Below the pieces are notes generated by a model that saw only the letters and a program-made list of their open reading frames with translations, was not told the origin of the DNA and searched no databases. DNA of 64,000 nucleotides, taken from Pseudomonas veronii. GTDB taxonomy: Bacteria; Pseudomonadota; Gammaproteobacteria; Pseudomonadales; Pseudomonadaceae. The stretch's first letter is position 1. The number at the start of each line of letters is the position of its first letter. Shown piece after piece: positions 16,372-27,226 of the stretch. The stretch is from contig NZ_JYLL01000001.1 of assembly GCF_001439695.1 (NCBI RefSeq), forward strand, positions 62,001 to 126,000. The letters run 5' to 3'. A program made the translations under genes and the position numbers.

Positions 16372-19300
16372 TTAGTTTGGGATGTCATAAAAAATATGAC
16401 CATCCCCTCCATTTTTATACCACTTGATGTGAGGTGTATCCCCGAAGCCGCCCTCTGGAGCCATATGCTGCTCGTAACCTTTTGGGTATTTTGCTACACC
16501 GTCGGCGCGGGCGCTTTGGGTATGAGCCTTGTAACGGTTCATATTGCCTTGCGATTCTTTCAAGAAAAATTTTGCATCTGAGCTTGATTTCACCTTAACT
16601 TGAAATTTCCCCCCATTTGCCATAGCCATCTTGCTATCTGCAACCGCTTGCTTCCACTCTTTTGAACCTTTAGTTAGTGCGTGCATCTGCGATGCTTTTT
16701 GATTCAGTTTTCCCTTGTAGGTACTGCACGCCAATCCTTTGGGATCGACCCACCCGAAAGGGTTCGGAGCATATTGATATAGATTCAATCCGCCCGCTAA
16801 CCCGATCGGGTCAGGCGTGGTGAATCGTCCGATATCCGGATCATAAAACCTGAACGTGTTGTAGTGCAGCCCCGTCTCCCGATCCAGATACTGCCCCTGA
16901 AACCGCAGGTTCTGCTCTTCAATGTAGTAAGGCTCACGCACCTCTTCTGCCGTGTTCCCCCACACCCGATAAGTCGCCCGCCACACCGTTTCCCCATCAG
17001 CTTCCGTCAGTTGCTCCGGCAACCCATTCAAGTCGTTGTGGTAATAGCGCACGCTCTGGTGTTCGCCCACGCCATCAATCCGGGCCAGCGGCGTGTAGCC
17101 ATCGTCCTCATAGAGATACAGGCTGGTTTGACTATGCCGATGCTCCTGCAGCAGGCGCAGGCCATCCCAGGTGAAGCGGGTTTCTCCCAGCGCATAACCC
17201 CGGCTGTCGTGTTCGGTTTTAGTGATGCGTCGACCGAGCGGGTCGTAGGTCATGTTCACCAGCGTTTCGCGCCCGTTCTTCTGGCTGCGTACTTCGATCA
17301 AGCGGTGTTCAGCGTCGTAGGCAAAGCGCTGCAAACCTCGTGCGGCGCTGCGTTTTTCGATCAGTCGGCCAAAGCCGTCATAGCGGTAACGCTTGTCCTG
17401 ATAGGTCAGCAGTTTGTTATGCCGTACCCATCCGCCCCTTACTTGCGGACCGTCGAGTAGGTTGGCGGCGGCGTCGTAGGCGAAGGTTTCGCGCTGGCCT
17501 TTTACGTTGTCCTGGCTGGCGATGATTCGAGCGGTCGCGTCGTAATGCAGTAACTGGTGCTGGCTCCCTTCCCGGCGGCCGATCAGGTTGTCGGCCGGGT
17601 CGTATTCGAAGTTCTTTTGGTGGGTCGGCGGCAGTTGCCAGGGCTGGCCGGTGGGGCTGCGTTTACGCTGGCGCAGGCGGCCGCTGCGGTCGTATTCGCT
17701 GCGGGTGCTGAGTTGGCCTTGGGTGCGCAGCACTTCGCGGTGCAGGCGGTCGCGTTCGAAGTCGCTGATGACCTGGCCGTCGAGGTTGATCTGGTGCAGG
17801 TGGCCGCTGCCATAGTAAAGGCGATTGAGCCAGCGGCCGTCGGGCAGTTGGGTTTGGATCAGGTTGCCGAGTTCGTCGTAGTGATGGTTCAGGCTGCCAG
17901 CGGCGCTTTGTTCGGTAAGCAGTTGGCCTAGCGGGTCGTAGGCGAAGGCCAGCGCCTGCGTAGTCTCATCGTTGCCGGTGAAAGTGACGGCGGTGAGTTG
18001 GTCCAACGGGTCGTAGGCGTATTCGGTACGGCCGTCGTCGGTTACTTTCGCCAGCAAGCGCCCGACGGCATCGCGCTCCAGGCGATGCACTATGGAAGAC
18101 ACATCATTCAAGGGCACGTATTCGACGGCGGTCAGGTTATCCAGGACGTCATAGGTGTAGCGCCGTGCACTGCCATCGAGGTCTTGCTGTTGTGTGAGAC
18201 GATCGCCCTGGTCCCAGGCGAAACGGTATTTTTCGCCGTTTTCGTTGGTCAGGGTGTGCAATCGGCCGTAGGCGTCGTAGCGGAATTCGATCTGCCGACC
18301 ATGGACATCAATACGCTGGCGCACCTGCCCGCGACGACAGTACTGGTAGCGGGTGGTGCTGCCGGCGGCATCCGTGAAGGCGACCAGTTGTCCGCGGGGA
18401 TCACGCACGTAGCGTTCGGTGCGGTCTTCGGGCATTTCGACGAGCAGTAGGCGCCCTTGGGGGTCGTGGGTATACCGAACATGTTCGCCGAAGGCATCGA
18501 TGACAGTGCGTAAGTGCCCGCGCCGGTCATATTCGAAACCCGTCGGGTAGCCGGAGCAATCGGCGTGGTGTGTGAGCTGGCCGAACTCATTCCAACGCAA
18601 GGTTTGGCTCTTGCCGGTGGCATCGATGATTTCCACTGCTTGGCCAAAGCGGTCGTATCGATAGCGCGTTGTCTGACCAAGGGGATCGATTTCGCTGACG
18701 CAGTTGCCACGCGGGTCGTACCGGTATTGCCAAACCTGTCCGGCGGCATCGGTTTCCACCAATGGCAGCGACCAATGCTCCAGCCACACGGTGGATTCGA
18801 TACGCCCCAGCGGATCTTGCGTCTCGCACAGGTTGCCGGACTCGTCGTAACCGAACGTCCACTGACCGCCCTGAGGGTCGGTGGCGCCGAGCAACTGGCG
18901 CTCGTCATTCCAGTCGAATTGCCAGGTTTGGCCGAGGTTGTCGGTGTACTCGGTGATCTGGTACTGGGCATTCCACCGACGGGTGCTGACCCGTTGCAAG
19001 CCATCGGTAATCCGCGTGGTTCCGGCGTGTAGGTCATAGTCGAACTGGTAGTCATCGCCTTCGTCGGTCCAGTGTCGGACCACGCGCCATTCGGCGTCTT
19101 CCACACAGGCCCACTGGTAATAGCAACGCAGTCCGGCGGGCCGTTGGTGCTCGACCATGCGCTGGCCGCTGTCGTAGGCAAAGCGGCGCTGCACATGCCC
19201 GGCAGCATCGCGAACTTCGGCCAGGTCGCCAGCGGCATCGTAGTGGTAGCTGGCTAACACTTCGCGGCTTTGATCCGGGAACAACCGTTCAATCTGCTCG

Positions 19301-20676
19301 ACTCGGCCGAGTTTGTAGCCGAGTTCAATTCGTACATCATTGAAGGAATCGCGTAACTGGCTCAAGCGACCTTGGGCGTCATAGTCGAGGAGGATGCGGT
19401 TGTCATTGCGGTCCCCCAACTGGCTCAGGCGCAGGTGCGACGGGTTGCCTGGCGTCGGCTCAAACAACCTGTAGAGCCCATCGACGCTCTCGATCAGCAC
19501 CTGCCCGTGGGCATGGCGCCGCACGCTCAGGCCTTCGCCCGCGCTGAACACCGCGCCGCCCAAGGGGATCACGCCCATGTCGATCTGCCGGGCCTGCTCG
19601 TCGGTGTAGACCAGGCGCTCGCCGCCCTCAGGAAGCCCACCCATCTCGACGAAGACTTCGTAGATCACACTCCAACCGGCGCCGAACAGGCCATCGCGGC
19701 GTTCATCCCGGCTGCTGTAGTAGCGCTGCCACTCGATAGGCAACAGGCCTGGCAGGGCGAAGTCCAAGTCGTCTTCACCGTCGAGAACTTTCGCGCCCGT
19801 GGCGCTGTGTACCGGGTTGGGCGAACCCACGACCGCCGAGGTGATGGCATTGCTCACCTGACTGCTGCCCCACGACACCAGCCCGCCCACGACCATGCAC
19901 GGCAACGTGCTGAAGAACTTCGCGCCACCGCCGCGCAACGTCAGCAGCGCCGTCACCGCCAGCCCGACACCGGGCGTCTTGCCGCTGCGAATCTCGCGAA
20001 CCACCACGGGCGCTCCGCCGATGATCACATTCGGCGAAATCTGTACCGTCCCAACCTTGGCCTCGCAGGTGCTCCGATCACCACTGCGCACGGCGGGCTG
20101 GCCGTTGATAAATACGCGACTGGAACCCTCGGCCATGTATTGCTCTGGCATCGGCGCGTGTTTATGGCAGTCGACTTTATCGCCAGGACAAGGCGCAGCG
20201 CCCGCCACCGGAGAGGCCACCGTTGGGCGCCATAGCTGAGAGAAAAACCCTTCAGCGATATCCAGATAAGAAGGCTCACCACCTGGCGCTGCGATCACAT
20301 CCGAGATTTTGCCAGCCGCCCGCGCAGCGGGTTTACCGTTGATGAATACGTTGGGCGAACCGCTGCTGATGAAGGCGTCGATGACGGGAGGAAACAGGGC
20401 ATTGGCGAAATACTCACATAATCGTGAGAGGCCTTTATCCGCGCCGGTTTTGCTCATGCCGACGCCGACCACCGCACCCACCACGGCGCCGAGTACCACG
20501 CAGCCGAGACCGCCAGTCGCCACGGTTACACCCGCCGCGGCAACCACCGCCGCTGTCGCCAATGCGGTCACGGCCACGTTGGCGGCAATCTCCAGGACTC
20601 CGCCTAAAACGTCGGCCAGCATGGAACTGTGCAGAAGCGCATCGCCCTCGCGGGCGGCCCAAGGCGTGTCGGTCAT
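16372..20676 (-). CDS. PAAR-Rhs type VI secretion effector with variable C-terminal toxin
   Basis: A 1434-residue protein. ATG 20676 was chosen because the prePAAR-like MTDTPWAAREGDALLHSS then begins the chain. Residues 25-75 hold hydrophobic membrane segments, followed by two PAAR-like blocks with SPNVFINGKPAAR and SSRVFINGQPAVRSGD, a DUF6531-type stretch (SPNPVHSATGAKVL), then many YD repeats forming the Rhs shell. The core closes with DPIGLAGGLNLYQYAPNPFG and WVDPKGLAC, the usual cleavage region. The last 117 residues are the toxin tip (ends TPHIKWYKNGGDGHIFYDIP), whose activity I cannot name. GC falls sharply at the core/tip boundary. PAAR-Rhs proteins of this kind tip the VgrG spike; no VgrG or Eag chaperone gene is in the window. 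Confidence 0.88.
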   Translation of the reverse strand: MTDTPWAAREGDALLHSSMLADVLGGVLEIAANVAVTALATAAVVAAAGVTVATGGLGCVVLGAVVGAVVGVGMSKTGADKGLSRLCEYFANALFPPVIDAFISSGSPNVFINGKPAARAAGKISDVIAAPGGEPSYLDIAEGFFSQLWRPTVASPVAGAAPCPGDKVDCHKHAPMPEQYMAEGSSRVFINGQPAVRSGDRSTCEAKVGTVQISPNVIIGGAPVVVREIRSGKTPGVGLAVTALLTLRGGGAKFFSTLPCMVVGGLVSWGSSQVSNAITSAVVGSPNPVHSATGAKVLDGEDDLDFALPGLLPIEWQRYYSSRDERRDGLFGAGWSVIYEVFVEMGGLPEGGERLVYTDEQARQIDMGVIPLGGAVFSAGEGLSVRRHAHGQVLIESVDGLYRLFEPTPGNPSHLRLSQLGDRNDNRILLDYDAQGRLSQLRDSFNDVRIELGYKLGRVEQIERLFPDQSREVLASYHYDAAGDLAEVRDAAGHVQRRFAYDSGQRMVEHQRPAGLRCYYQWACVEDAEWRVVRHWTDEGDDYQFDYDLHAGTTRITDGLQRVSTRRWNAQYQITEYTDNLGQTWQFDWNDERQLLGATDPQGGQWTFGYDESGNLCETQDPLGRIESTVWLEHWSLPLVETDAAGQVWQYRYDPRGNCVSEIDPLGQTTRYRYDRFGQAVEIIDATGKSQTLRWNEFGQLTHHADCSGYPTGFEYDRRGHLRTVIDAFGEHVRYTHDPQGRLLLVEMPEDRTERYVRDPRGQLVAFTDAAGSTTRYQYCRRGQVRQRIDVHGRQIEFRYDAYGRLHTLTNENGEKYRFAWDQGDRLTQQQDLDGSARRYTYDVLDNLTAVEYVPLNDVSSIVHRLERDAVGRLLAKVTDDGRTEYAYDPLDQLTAVTFTGNDETTQALAFAYDPLGQLLTEQSAAGSLNHHYDELGNLIQTQLPDGRWLNRLYYGSGHLHQINLDGQVISDFERDRLHREVLRTQGQLSTRSEYDRSGRLRQRKRSPTGQPWQLPPTHQKNFEYDPADNLIGRREGSQHQLLHYDATARIIASQDNVKGQRETFAYDAAANLLDGPQVRGGWVRHNKLLTYQDKRYRYDGFGRLIEKRSAARGLQRFAYDAEHRLIEVRSQKNGRETLVNMTYDPLGRRITKTEHDSRGYALGETRFTWDGLRLLQEHRHSQTSLYLYEDDGYTPLARIDGVGEHQSVRYYHNDLNGLPEQLTEADGETVWRATYRVWGNTAEEVREPYYIEEQNLRFQGQYLDRETGLHYNTFRFYDPDIGRFTTPDPIGLAGGLNLYQYAPNPFGWVDPKGLACSTYKGKLNQKASQMHALTKGSKEWKQAVADSKMAMANGGKFQVKVKSSSDAKFFLKESQGNMNRYKAHTQSARADGVAKYPKGYEQHMAPEGGFGDTPHIKWYKNGGDGHIFYDIPN

Positions 20677-21066
20677 GCGTAACGATCCGTGTCTGAAAAA
20701 GACCCGGATCAAATCACGCAGTGGCGGTATTGCTCAGGTGAGACTTTCCGATGCGCTTGTAGGAATGCTCCTGAGGTTGATCGGCCAAACTCTCCACTTG
20801 TATGCCAAGCACCTGCACGCGGCGGGCGTGAACGCGCTGCTGTACTGCGGCCAAAGTCTGGTCCATGGCTGTTTGCGGGCGCAGAGCGAGGTGGAGGAGG
20901 GCGACCGGCTTTGATAGCTGCCTGTTGGCTCACCTGGGTAGCGAACTGCTGACACAGGTCTAAGTGCTCAAGGACATGCTCATTGCACAATTCGGGTTTA
21001 TAGTGCCAGACGGCAGAATAAAAGACGTCCCCCCTGGGATGAACTCGACCCCCTACGGAGCGCGCA
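20677..21066. other. Spacer between the Rhs gene and pip
   Basis: Contains only low-quality overlapping frames. A minus-strand reading around 20720-20990 gives fragments such as KPVALLHLALRPQTAMDQTL in shifted frames, which may be relics of a small gene, but no start, ribosome site or intact frame supports a call. Divergent promoters for rhs and pip must lie here. Confidence 0.3.
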
Positions 21067-22038
21067 ATGCAGACTTGGTACCCGCAGATCAAACCCTACG
21101 CCCGGCACGATCTGGCTGTCGACGACACCCACACCCTGTACGTCGATGAAAGTGGCTCCCCCGAAGGCTTGCCCGTCGTATTCATCCATGGTGGCCCTGG
21201 CTCCGGTTGCGACGCCAATAGCCGCTGCTATTTCGATCCGAACCTGTACCACATCATCACCTTTGACCAGCGTGGCTGCGGGCGTTCCACCCCCCGCGCC
21301 AGCCTGGAAAACAACACCACCTGGGACCTGGTCGCCGACCTTGAGCGCATTCGCGAGCACCTGGGCATCGAAAAATGGGTGTTGTTCGGTGGCTCCTGGG
21401 GTTCGACCCTGGCGCTGGCCTACGCGCAAACCCATCCCGAGCGCGTGCATGGTTTGATCGTGCGCGGGATTTTCCTGGCCAGGCCCCAGGACATCCGCTG
21501 GTTTTACCAGGAAGGCGCCAGCCGCCTGTTCCCGGATTACTGGCAGGATTACCTTGCGCCGATCCCCCTGGACGAGCGCCACGACCTGCTCACCGCATAC
21601 CACAAGCGCCTGACCGGCAACGACCAGATTGCCCAGATGCACGCCGCCAAGGCCTGGTCCACCTGGGAAGGGCGCATGTTGGGCCTGTGCCCGAACCCGC
21701 AGTTGATCGAGCGTTTCGCCGAGCCCCAGCGCGCGCTGTCGATTGCCCGCATCGAGTGCCACTACTTCACCAATAATTCCTTCCTGGAACCCGACCAACT
21801 GATTCGCGACATGCACAAGATCGCCCATCTGCCTGGCGTAATCATTCACGGCCGCTACGATATGATCTGTCCGCTGGATAACGCTTGGGAGCTGCATCAG
21901 GCCTGGCCGAACAGTGAACTGCAGGTGATCCGCGAGGCGGGCCATGCGGCGTCCGAGCCGGGCATCACCGATGCCTTGGTGCGCGCGACCGGCGAGATGG
22001 CGCGTCGTCTGCTGGACTTGCCGCCTGAAGAAGCATGA
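21067..22038 (+). CDS. pip: Proline iminopeptidase
   Basis: Cytoplasmic serine peptidase that releases N-terminal proline from peptides (alpha/beta hydrolase, family S33). The oxyanion motif [10 protein letters not shown], the nucleophile elbow [10 protein letters not shown], the acid in HGRYDMICP and the histidine in [11 protein letters not shown] are all present; 323 residues is the usual length. GGAG (21056-21059) precedes the ATG. It overlaps dtd by four bases (ATGA), a pair commonly found together in pseudomonads. Confidence 0.95.
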   Translation: MQTWYPQIKPYARHDLAVDDTHTLYVDESGSPEGLPVVFIHGGPGSGCDANSRCYFDPNLYHIITFDQRGCGRSTPRASLENNTTWDLVADLERIREHLGIEKWVLFGGSWGSTLALAYAQTHPERVHGLIVRGIFLARPQDIRWFYQEGASRLFPDYWQDYLAPIPLDERHDLLTAYHKRLTGNDQIAQMHAAKAWSTWEGRMLGLCPNPQLIERFAEPQRALSIARIECHYFTNNSFLEPDQLIRDMHKIAHLPGVIIHGRYDMICPLDNAWELHQAWPNSELQVIREAGHAASEPGITDALVRATGEMARRLLDLPPEEA

Positions 22039-22472
22039 AGGGCCTGTTGCAACGGGTGCGCGGCGCCCGGGTCGAGGTCGCGGGCGAAATCGTGGGGGCG
22101 GTCGACCAGGGTTTGCTGGTGCTGGTGGCCGTCGAACCGGGGGATACTGTCGAGAGCGCCGACAAACTGCTGCACAAACTGCTTAACTATCGGGTGTTCA
22201 GCGACGACGATGGCAAGATGAACTTGTCGCTCAAGGATATCGACGGCGGTTTGCTGCTGGTGTCGCAATTCACCCTGGCGGCGGATACCAAAAGCGGGCT
22301 GCGGCCAAGTTTCTCTACCGCCGCGCCGCCGGCCCTGGGGGCGGCACTTTTTGCGCACTTGCTGTTACAAGCGCAACAATTGCATGGCAAGGTGGCGTCA
22401 GGGCGTTTTGGTGCGGATATGCAGGTTCATTTGGTCAATGATGGCCCTGTGACCTTCCTCTTACAGACATGA
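22035..22472 (+). CDS. dtd: D-aminoacyl-tRNA deacylase
   Basis: Proofreading enzyme that hydrolyses D-aminoacyl-tRNA. The family motifs [12 protein letters not shown] (active-site threonine region) and the C-terminal Gly-cisPro loop [10 protein letters not shown] are intact. 145 residues is standard. Translationally coupled to pip. Confidence 0.95.
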   Translation: MKGLLQRVRGARVEVAGEIVGAVDQGLLVLVAVEPGDTVESADKLLHKLLNYRVFSDDDGKMNLSLKDIDGGLLLVSQFTLAADTKSGLRPSFSTAAPPALGAALFAHLLLQAQQLHGKVASGRFGADMQVHLVNDGPVTFLLQT

Positions 22473-22623
22473 ATGTATTAAAAACGACGTTAATGCCTAA
22501 AAACGCAGGGTTTCGCTACAAATACTTCGTTGTCCCTGATGCGTTGTCTCGCGGGCTACTAGATAATCGCGCGCTACGGGGATCAGCGTTGATTGGTCCA
22601 TTTTTGACTTAGGTAGAGACTTG

Positions 22624-22666
22624 TCCGACAGCCTCAGGGGAATCATTTTGCCCCAGGGGAGTCGGA
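22624..22666 (+). other. Hairpin in the leader of opgG
   Basis: TCCGAC (22624-22629) pairs with GTCGGA (22661-22666), and GGGG (22637-22640) with CCCC (22651-22654), giving a two-part stem about 70 bases before the opgG start. No T-run follows, so it is not a standard terminator. Role unknown. The rest of the 22473-22738 gap shows no gene. Confidence 0.35.
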
Positions 22667-22738
22667 ACAATGCTCGCCAACCTGGCATATAGATAGCTGG
22701 CCGTTGGTTTTTTGATCTGTTTTCGGCGAGGGTTGCTC

Positions 22739-24475
22739 GTGATTGTTAGTCCCTGTAATGCACCAAAATTGTCTGCCAAACGGTTACGAAACGCACTGGT
22801 GACGGGCTCCGCCCTGTTTTGCCTGTTCGGCGCGGGTCAACTGTGGGCATTCAGTCTGGATGATGTGTCGGCCAAGGCGAAAGAGCTGGCCGGGCAGAAA
22901 TACGAAGCTCCGCGCAGCAATCTGCCGAACGAATTCCGCGAAATGAAGTTCGCTGACTACCAGAAGATTCGTTTCCGCAACGAAAAAGCCGAGTGGGCTG
23001 ATCAGAACACCCCGTTCAAGCTGTCCTTCTATCACCAGGGTATGCACTTCGATACACCGGTGAAGATCAACGAAGTCACCGCCGACAGCGTCCAGGAAAT
23101 CAAATACGACCCGACGCGCTTCGATTTCGGCGACGTCAAATTTGATCCCAAGGCCACTGAGCAGCTGGGTTATGCCGGTTTCCGCGTGCTGTTCCCGATC
23201 AACAAGGGCGACAAGCAAGACGAAATCATGACCATGCTCGGCGCCAGCTATTTCCGCGTCGTGGGCAAGGACCAAGTGTATGGCCTGTCCGCCCGTGGCA
23301 TGGCGATCGATACCGCGCTGCCGTCCGGCGAAGAATTCCCGCGTTTCACCGAGTTCTGGATCGAGCGTCCGAAGCCGGGTGACAAGCATCTGGTGATCTT
23401 CGCCCTGCTCGATTCGCCGCGCGCCACCGGCGCCTATCGCCTGATCCTGCGCCCTGGCACCGACACCGTGGTCGACGTCAAGTCCCAGATGTTCCTGCGC
23501 GACAAGGTCAGCAAGCTGGGCGTTGCCCCGTTGACCTCGATGTTCCTGTTCGGCGCGAACCAGCCGTCCAAGGTCCTCAACTACCGTCGCGAGCTGCATG
23601 ATTCCAGCGGCCTGTCGATCCATGCCGGCAATGGCGAGTGGATCTGGCGCCCGCTGAACAACCCTAAACACTTGTCGGTCAGCAACTTCACCGTGGAAAA
23701 CCCACGTGGTTTCGGCCTGCTGCAACGCGGTCGCAACTTCAGCCACTACGAAGACCTGGACGACAACTACGACAAGCGCCCAAGCGCCTGGATCGAGCCT
23801 GAAGGCGACTGGGGCAAGGGTTCCGTCGACCTGGTAGAGATCCCGACCGCCGACGAAACCAACGACAACATCGTTGCCTTCTGGAGCCCGGAAAAACTGC
23901 CGGAAGTCGGCCAGCCGCTGGATGTTGCCTACCGCCTGCACTGGACCCTGGACGACGCCGCGTTCCATTCGCCGGACAGCGCCTGGGTCAAGCAGACCCT
24001 GCGTTCCACCGGCGACGTGAAACAGTCCAACCTGATCCGTCAGCCGGATGGCAGCGTCGCGTACCTGGTGGACTTCGAAGGCCCGGCCCTGAAGAAACTG
24101 CTGCCGGACGCCCCGGTGCGCAGCCAGGTGAGCGTGGGTGACAACGCCGAGCTGGTGGAAAACAGCGTGCGTTACAACGAGCACACCAAAGGCTGGCGCC
24201 TGACCCTGCGCATGAAAATCAAGGACGCAAGCAAGCCGACCGAAATGCGTGCGGCCCTGGTCCAGGACATCGTGCAGCCTGAGCCCGAGAAGGTCTCGAC
24301 CCAAGTGCTCAAGGCTGACAAGGTTTTGGCCAAGCAGCACGAGAAACAAGCCAAGAAAGACGCCAAAGACAAGGAAGCCAAGCAGCCAGAAGCTGCCCCA
24401 GCCACACCGGAGCCGATCAAGACCGAGCAAGTCCTGACCGAAACCTGGAGCTATCAGTTGCCTGCCGATGAGTAA
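22739..24475 (+). CDS. opgG: Glucan biosynthesis protein G (periplasmic)
   Basis: Periplasmic protein needed for branching or release of osmoregulated periplasmic glucans. GTG 22739 gives the typical Pseudomonas N-terminus [16 protein letters not shown] with a long signal peptide cleaved near LWAF. Family segments include [44 protein letters not shown] and [12 protein letters not shown]. Before the conserved end [11 protein letters not shown] there is a Lys/Ala-rich stretch (about residues 530-565). It overlaps opgH by eight bases. Confidence 0.93.
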   Translation: MIVSPCNAPKLSAKRLRNALVTGSALFCLFGAGQLWAFSLDDVSAKAKELAGQKYEAPRSNLPNEFREMKFADYQKIRFRNEKAEWADQNTPFKLSFYHQGMHFDTPVKINEVTADSVQEIKYDPTRFDFGDVKFDPKATEQLGYAGFRVLFPINKGDKQDEIMTMLGASYFRVVGKDQVYGLSARGMAIDTALPSGEEFPRFTEFWIERPKPGDKHLVIFALLDSPRATGAYRLILRPGTDTVVDVKSQMFLRDKVSKLGVAPLTSMFLFGANQPSKVLNYRRELHDSSGLSIHAGNGEWIWRPLNNPKHLSVSNFTVENPRGFGLLQRGRNFSHYEDLDDNYDKRPSAWIEPEGDWGKGSVDLVEIPTADETNDNIVAFWSPEKLPEVGQPLDVAYRLHWTLDDAAFHSPDSAWVKQTLRSTGDVKQSNLIRQPDGSVAYLVDFEGPALKKLLPDAPVRSQVSVGDNAELVENSVRYNEHTKGWRLTLRMKIKDASKPTEMRAALVQDIVQPEPEKVSTQVLKADKVLAKQHEKQAKKDAKDKEAKQPEAAPATPEPIKTEQVLTETWSYQLPADE

Positions 24476-27038
24476 TTCTCAAGTCCAGCCAGAGACTCTG
24501 TCCGAGTACCTGGCGCATCTGCCGATGACCGCAGAGCAGCGCGCCGAACTGGCGGGCTGCACATCCTTCAGCGAACTGCACGAACGTTTGTCGTCCAAGG
24601 CGTTCGATGCGCCGGTCGACGCCGCCCAGGCGTCGGTTGGCCGCCGGTTGACCCTCAGCACGGCCGAAGAGCTGGAGGACGCCGAAATGCTGGCGCTCGA
24701 CGCCAGCGGCCGGGTGTGCCTCAAGGCGACGCCGCCGATTCGTCGGACCAAGGTGGTACCGGAGCCGTGGCGCACCAATATCCTGGTGCGCGGCTGGCGC
24801 CGGCTGACCGGCCGGACCAACCCGCCGAAGCCGCCGAAAGACGAGCGTGTGCTGCCGGCGGCGCGCTGGCGCACGGTTGGTTCGATCCGTCGCTACATCC
24901 TGCTGGTGTTGATGCTCGGCCAGACCATCGTGGCCGGCTGGTACATGAAAGGCATCATGCCGTACCAGGGCTGGTCGCTGGTCGACTTCGACGAGATCCG
25001 CAACCAGACCTTGCTGCAGACCGCGACCCAAGTGCTGCCATACGCCCTGCAAACCAGCATCCTGATCATGTTCGGGATCTTGTTCTGCTGGGTGTCGGCC
25101 GGTTTCTGGACCGCGTTGATGGGCTTCCTCGAGCTGCTGACCGGCCACGACAAGTACCGGATCTCCGGTAAAAGTGCCGGCCACGAGCCGATTCCGAAGA
25201 ATGCGCGCACCGCGCTGGTGATGCCGATCTGCAACGAAGACGTGCCCCGCGTATTCGCTGGCCTGCGCGCGACGTTCGAGTCGGTCGCGGCGACCGGTGA
25301 CCTGGACCGCTTCGACTTCTTCGTGCTCAGCGACAGTAACGACGCCGACATCTGCATCGCCGAACAGCAAGCCTGGCTCGACGTGTGCCGCGAAGCCGGT
25401 GGCTTCGGCAAGATCTTCTATCGCCGCCGTCGCCGTCGCGTCAAACGCAAGAGCGGCAACCTCGACGACTTCTGCCGGCGCTGGGGCGGTGACTACAAGT
25501 ACATGGTCGTTCTCGACGCCGACAGCGTGATGAGCGGCGAATGCCTGACCAGCCTGGTGCGCCTGATGGAAGCCACGCCGGATGCCGGGATTATCCAGAC
25601 CGCGCCACGGGCGTCGGGCATGGACACCCTGTATGCGCGCATGCAGCAGTTCGCCACCCGCGTGTACGGCCCGCTGTTCACCGCCGGCCTGCACTTCTGG
25701 CAGCTGGGTGAATCCCACTATTGGGGTCACAACGCAATCATCCGCATGAAGCCGTTTATCGAGCACTGCGCCCTCGCGCCGTTGCCGGGTAAAGGCGCGT
25801 TCGCCGGTGCGATCCTCTCCCACGACTTCGTCGAAGCCGCGCTGATGCGCCGTGCCGGCTGGGGCGTGTGGATTGCCTACGACCTGCCGGGCAGCTACGA
25901 AGAACTGCCGCCGAACCTGCTGGACGAACTCAAGCGCGACCGTCGCTGGTGCCACGGCAACCTGATGAACTTCCGCCTGTTCCTGGTCAAGGGCATGCAC
26001 CCGGTTCACCGTGCGGTGTTCCTCACTGGTGTGATGTCCTACCTGTCGGCCCCGTTGTGGTTCTTCTTCCTGGTGCTGTCGACGGCGTTGCTGGCGGTGA
26101 ACACCTTGATGGAGCCGCAGTACTTCATGGCGCCGCGCCAGTTGTACCCGCTGTGGCCACAATGGCATCCGGACAAGGCGGTGGCGCTGTTCTCCACCAC
26201 CGTCGTGCTGCTGTTCCTGCCGAAGTTGCTGAGCGTCATCCTGATCTGGGCCAAGGGCGCGAAAGAGTTCGGTGGCAAGTTCAAGGTGACAATGTCGATG
26301 CTGCTGGAGATGCTGTTCTCCATGCTGCTGGCGCCGGTGCGGATGATCTTCCATACCCGCTTCGTCCTCGCCGCGTTCCTCGGCTGGGCCGCGACCTGGA
26401 ATTCGCCGCAGCGTGACGACGACTCCACCCCCTGGGGTGAAGCGGTCAAGCGCCACGGTCCGCAAACCTTGCTCGGCTTCCTCTGGGCGCTGCTGGTGGT
26501 GTGGTTGAACCCGAGCTTCCTGTGGTGGCTGGTCCCGATCGTCGGTTCGTTGATGCTGTCGATCCCGGTGTCGGTGATTTCCAGCCGGGTCAAGCTGGGC
26601 CTCAAGTCCCGTGACGAGAGCCTGTTCCTGATCCCTGAGGAATACAATCCGCCGCAGGCGCTGCTGTCGACCGAGAAGTACACCCACGAAAACCGCTGGC
26701 ACGCCCTCAATGACGGGTTCGTGCGTTCGGTGGTCGACCCGCAGCAGAACGCCCTGGCTTGCGCCCTGGCGACCTCGCGTCACCGTGAGGCGGAGCCGAT
26801 CGAGTACCTGCGTGGCGAGCGCGTGCGCTATGCGTTGAAAGTCGGCCCGGCCGGCCTCAACAACGCCGAACGCCTGGCCCTGCTCAGTGACCCGGTGGCC
26901 CTGGCCCGCCTGCACGAGCAGGTCTGGAGCGAAGGGCATGCCGAGTGGCTGGGCGCCTGGCGTCAGTCCTTCAAGTCCGACCCGCACGCGCCATTGCTGC
27001 CGTTGCAACCGTTGTCGTCCCAGGCTCAACCGGCCTGA
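24468..27038 (+). CDS. opgH: Glucans biosynthesis glucosyltransferase H (inner membrane)
   Basis: Membrane glucosyltransferase that makes the beta-glucan backbone of periplasmic glucans from UDP-glucose. It has two membrane segments after a cytoplasmic N-terminal region, a GT2 catalytic domain ([56 protein letters not shown]), then a cluster of membrane segments. 856 residues is typical. Starts within the end of opgG, so the two form an operon. Confidence 0.95.
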   Translation: MSNSQVQPETLSEYLAHLPMTAEQRAELAGCTSFSELHERLSSKAFDAPVDAAQASVGRRLTLSTAEELEDAEMLALDASGRVCLKATPPIRRTKVVPEPWRTNILVRGWRRLTGRTNPPKPPKDERVLPAARWRTVGSIRRYILLVLMLGQTIVAGWYMKGIMPYQGWSLVDFDEIRNQTLLQTATQVLPYALQTSILIMFGILFCWVSAGFWTALMGFLELLTGHDKYRISGKSAGHEPIPKNARTALVMPICNEDVPRVFAGLRATFESVAATGDLDRFDFFVLSDSNDADICIAEQQAWLDVCREAGGFGKIFYRRRRRRVKRKSGNLDDFCRRWGGDYKYMVVLDADSVMSGECLTSLVRLMEATPDAGIIQTAPRASGMDTLYARMQQFATRVYGPLFTAGLHFWQLGESHYWGHNAIIRMKPFIEHCALAPLPGKGAFAGAILSHDFVEAALMRRAGWGVWIAYDLPGSYEELPPNLLDELKRDRRWCHGNLMNFRLFLVKGMHPVHRAVFLTGVMSYLSAPLWFFFLVLSTALLAVNTLMEPQYFMAPRQLYPLWPQWHPDKAVALFSTTVVLLFLPKLLSVILIWAKGAKEFGGKFKVTMSMLLEMLFSMLLAPVRMIFHTRFVLAAFLGWAATWNSPQRDDDSTPWGEAVKRHGPQTLLGFLWALLVVWLNPSFLWWLVPIVGSLMLSIPVSVISSRVKLGLKSRDESLFLIPEEYNPPQALLSTEKYTHENRWHALNDGFVRSVVDPQQNALACALATSRHREAEPIEYLRGERVRYALKVGPAGLNNAERLALLSDPVALARLHEQVWSEGHAEWLGAWRQSFKSDPHAPLLPLQPLSSQAQPA

Positions 27039-27044
27039 TTCAGA

Positions 27045-27071
27045 CGCCCCCGAGGGTTCTCCTCGGGGGCG
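27045..27071 (+). terminator. Probable terminator of opgGH
   Basis: A perfect 11-bp stem, CGCCCCCGAGG and CCTCGGGGGCG, around the loop GTTCT, seven bases after the opgH stop. There is no long T-run, so it may need Rho or work poorly. Confidence 0.55.
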
Positions 27072-27180
27072 CTTGAAGCGCTGGTCCTACAGCGTTTCCC
27101 GTCTCTTCCTTTGTGCTCTAACTCCTTGTTATTTCGAAACAAAAGTCCCTGGTTCAAGGCGTATTGCCGTGCCTGTGTCT

Positions 27181-27203
27181 GAGTTAGCATCGCCCCCCGA
27201 AAT
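27181..27203 (+). promoter_or_regulatory. Upstream element shared by the two tandem binding-protein genes (copy 1)
   Basis: GAGTTAGCATCGCCCCCCGA and the next three bases match copy 2 (28171-28193) at 20 of 23 positions and lie 24 bases before the first binding-protein gene. It probably marks the start-site region duplicated with the gene. Confidence 0.4.
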
Positions 27204-27226
27204 TTGACTCGAGCACAGGGGGATTC

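Noticed and set aside
20709..21092. 127-codon minus-strand frame upstream of the Rhs gene
   Set aside because: Overlaps the pip start, changes character halfway and has no recognisable domain; at most a gene relic.
24417..27029. Antisense open frame of 870 codons opposite opgH
   Set aside because: opgH motifs define the coding strand; the antisense product is Gln/His/Arg-rich without domains.
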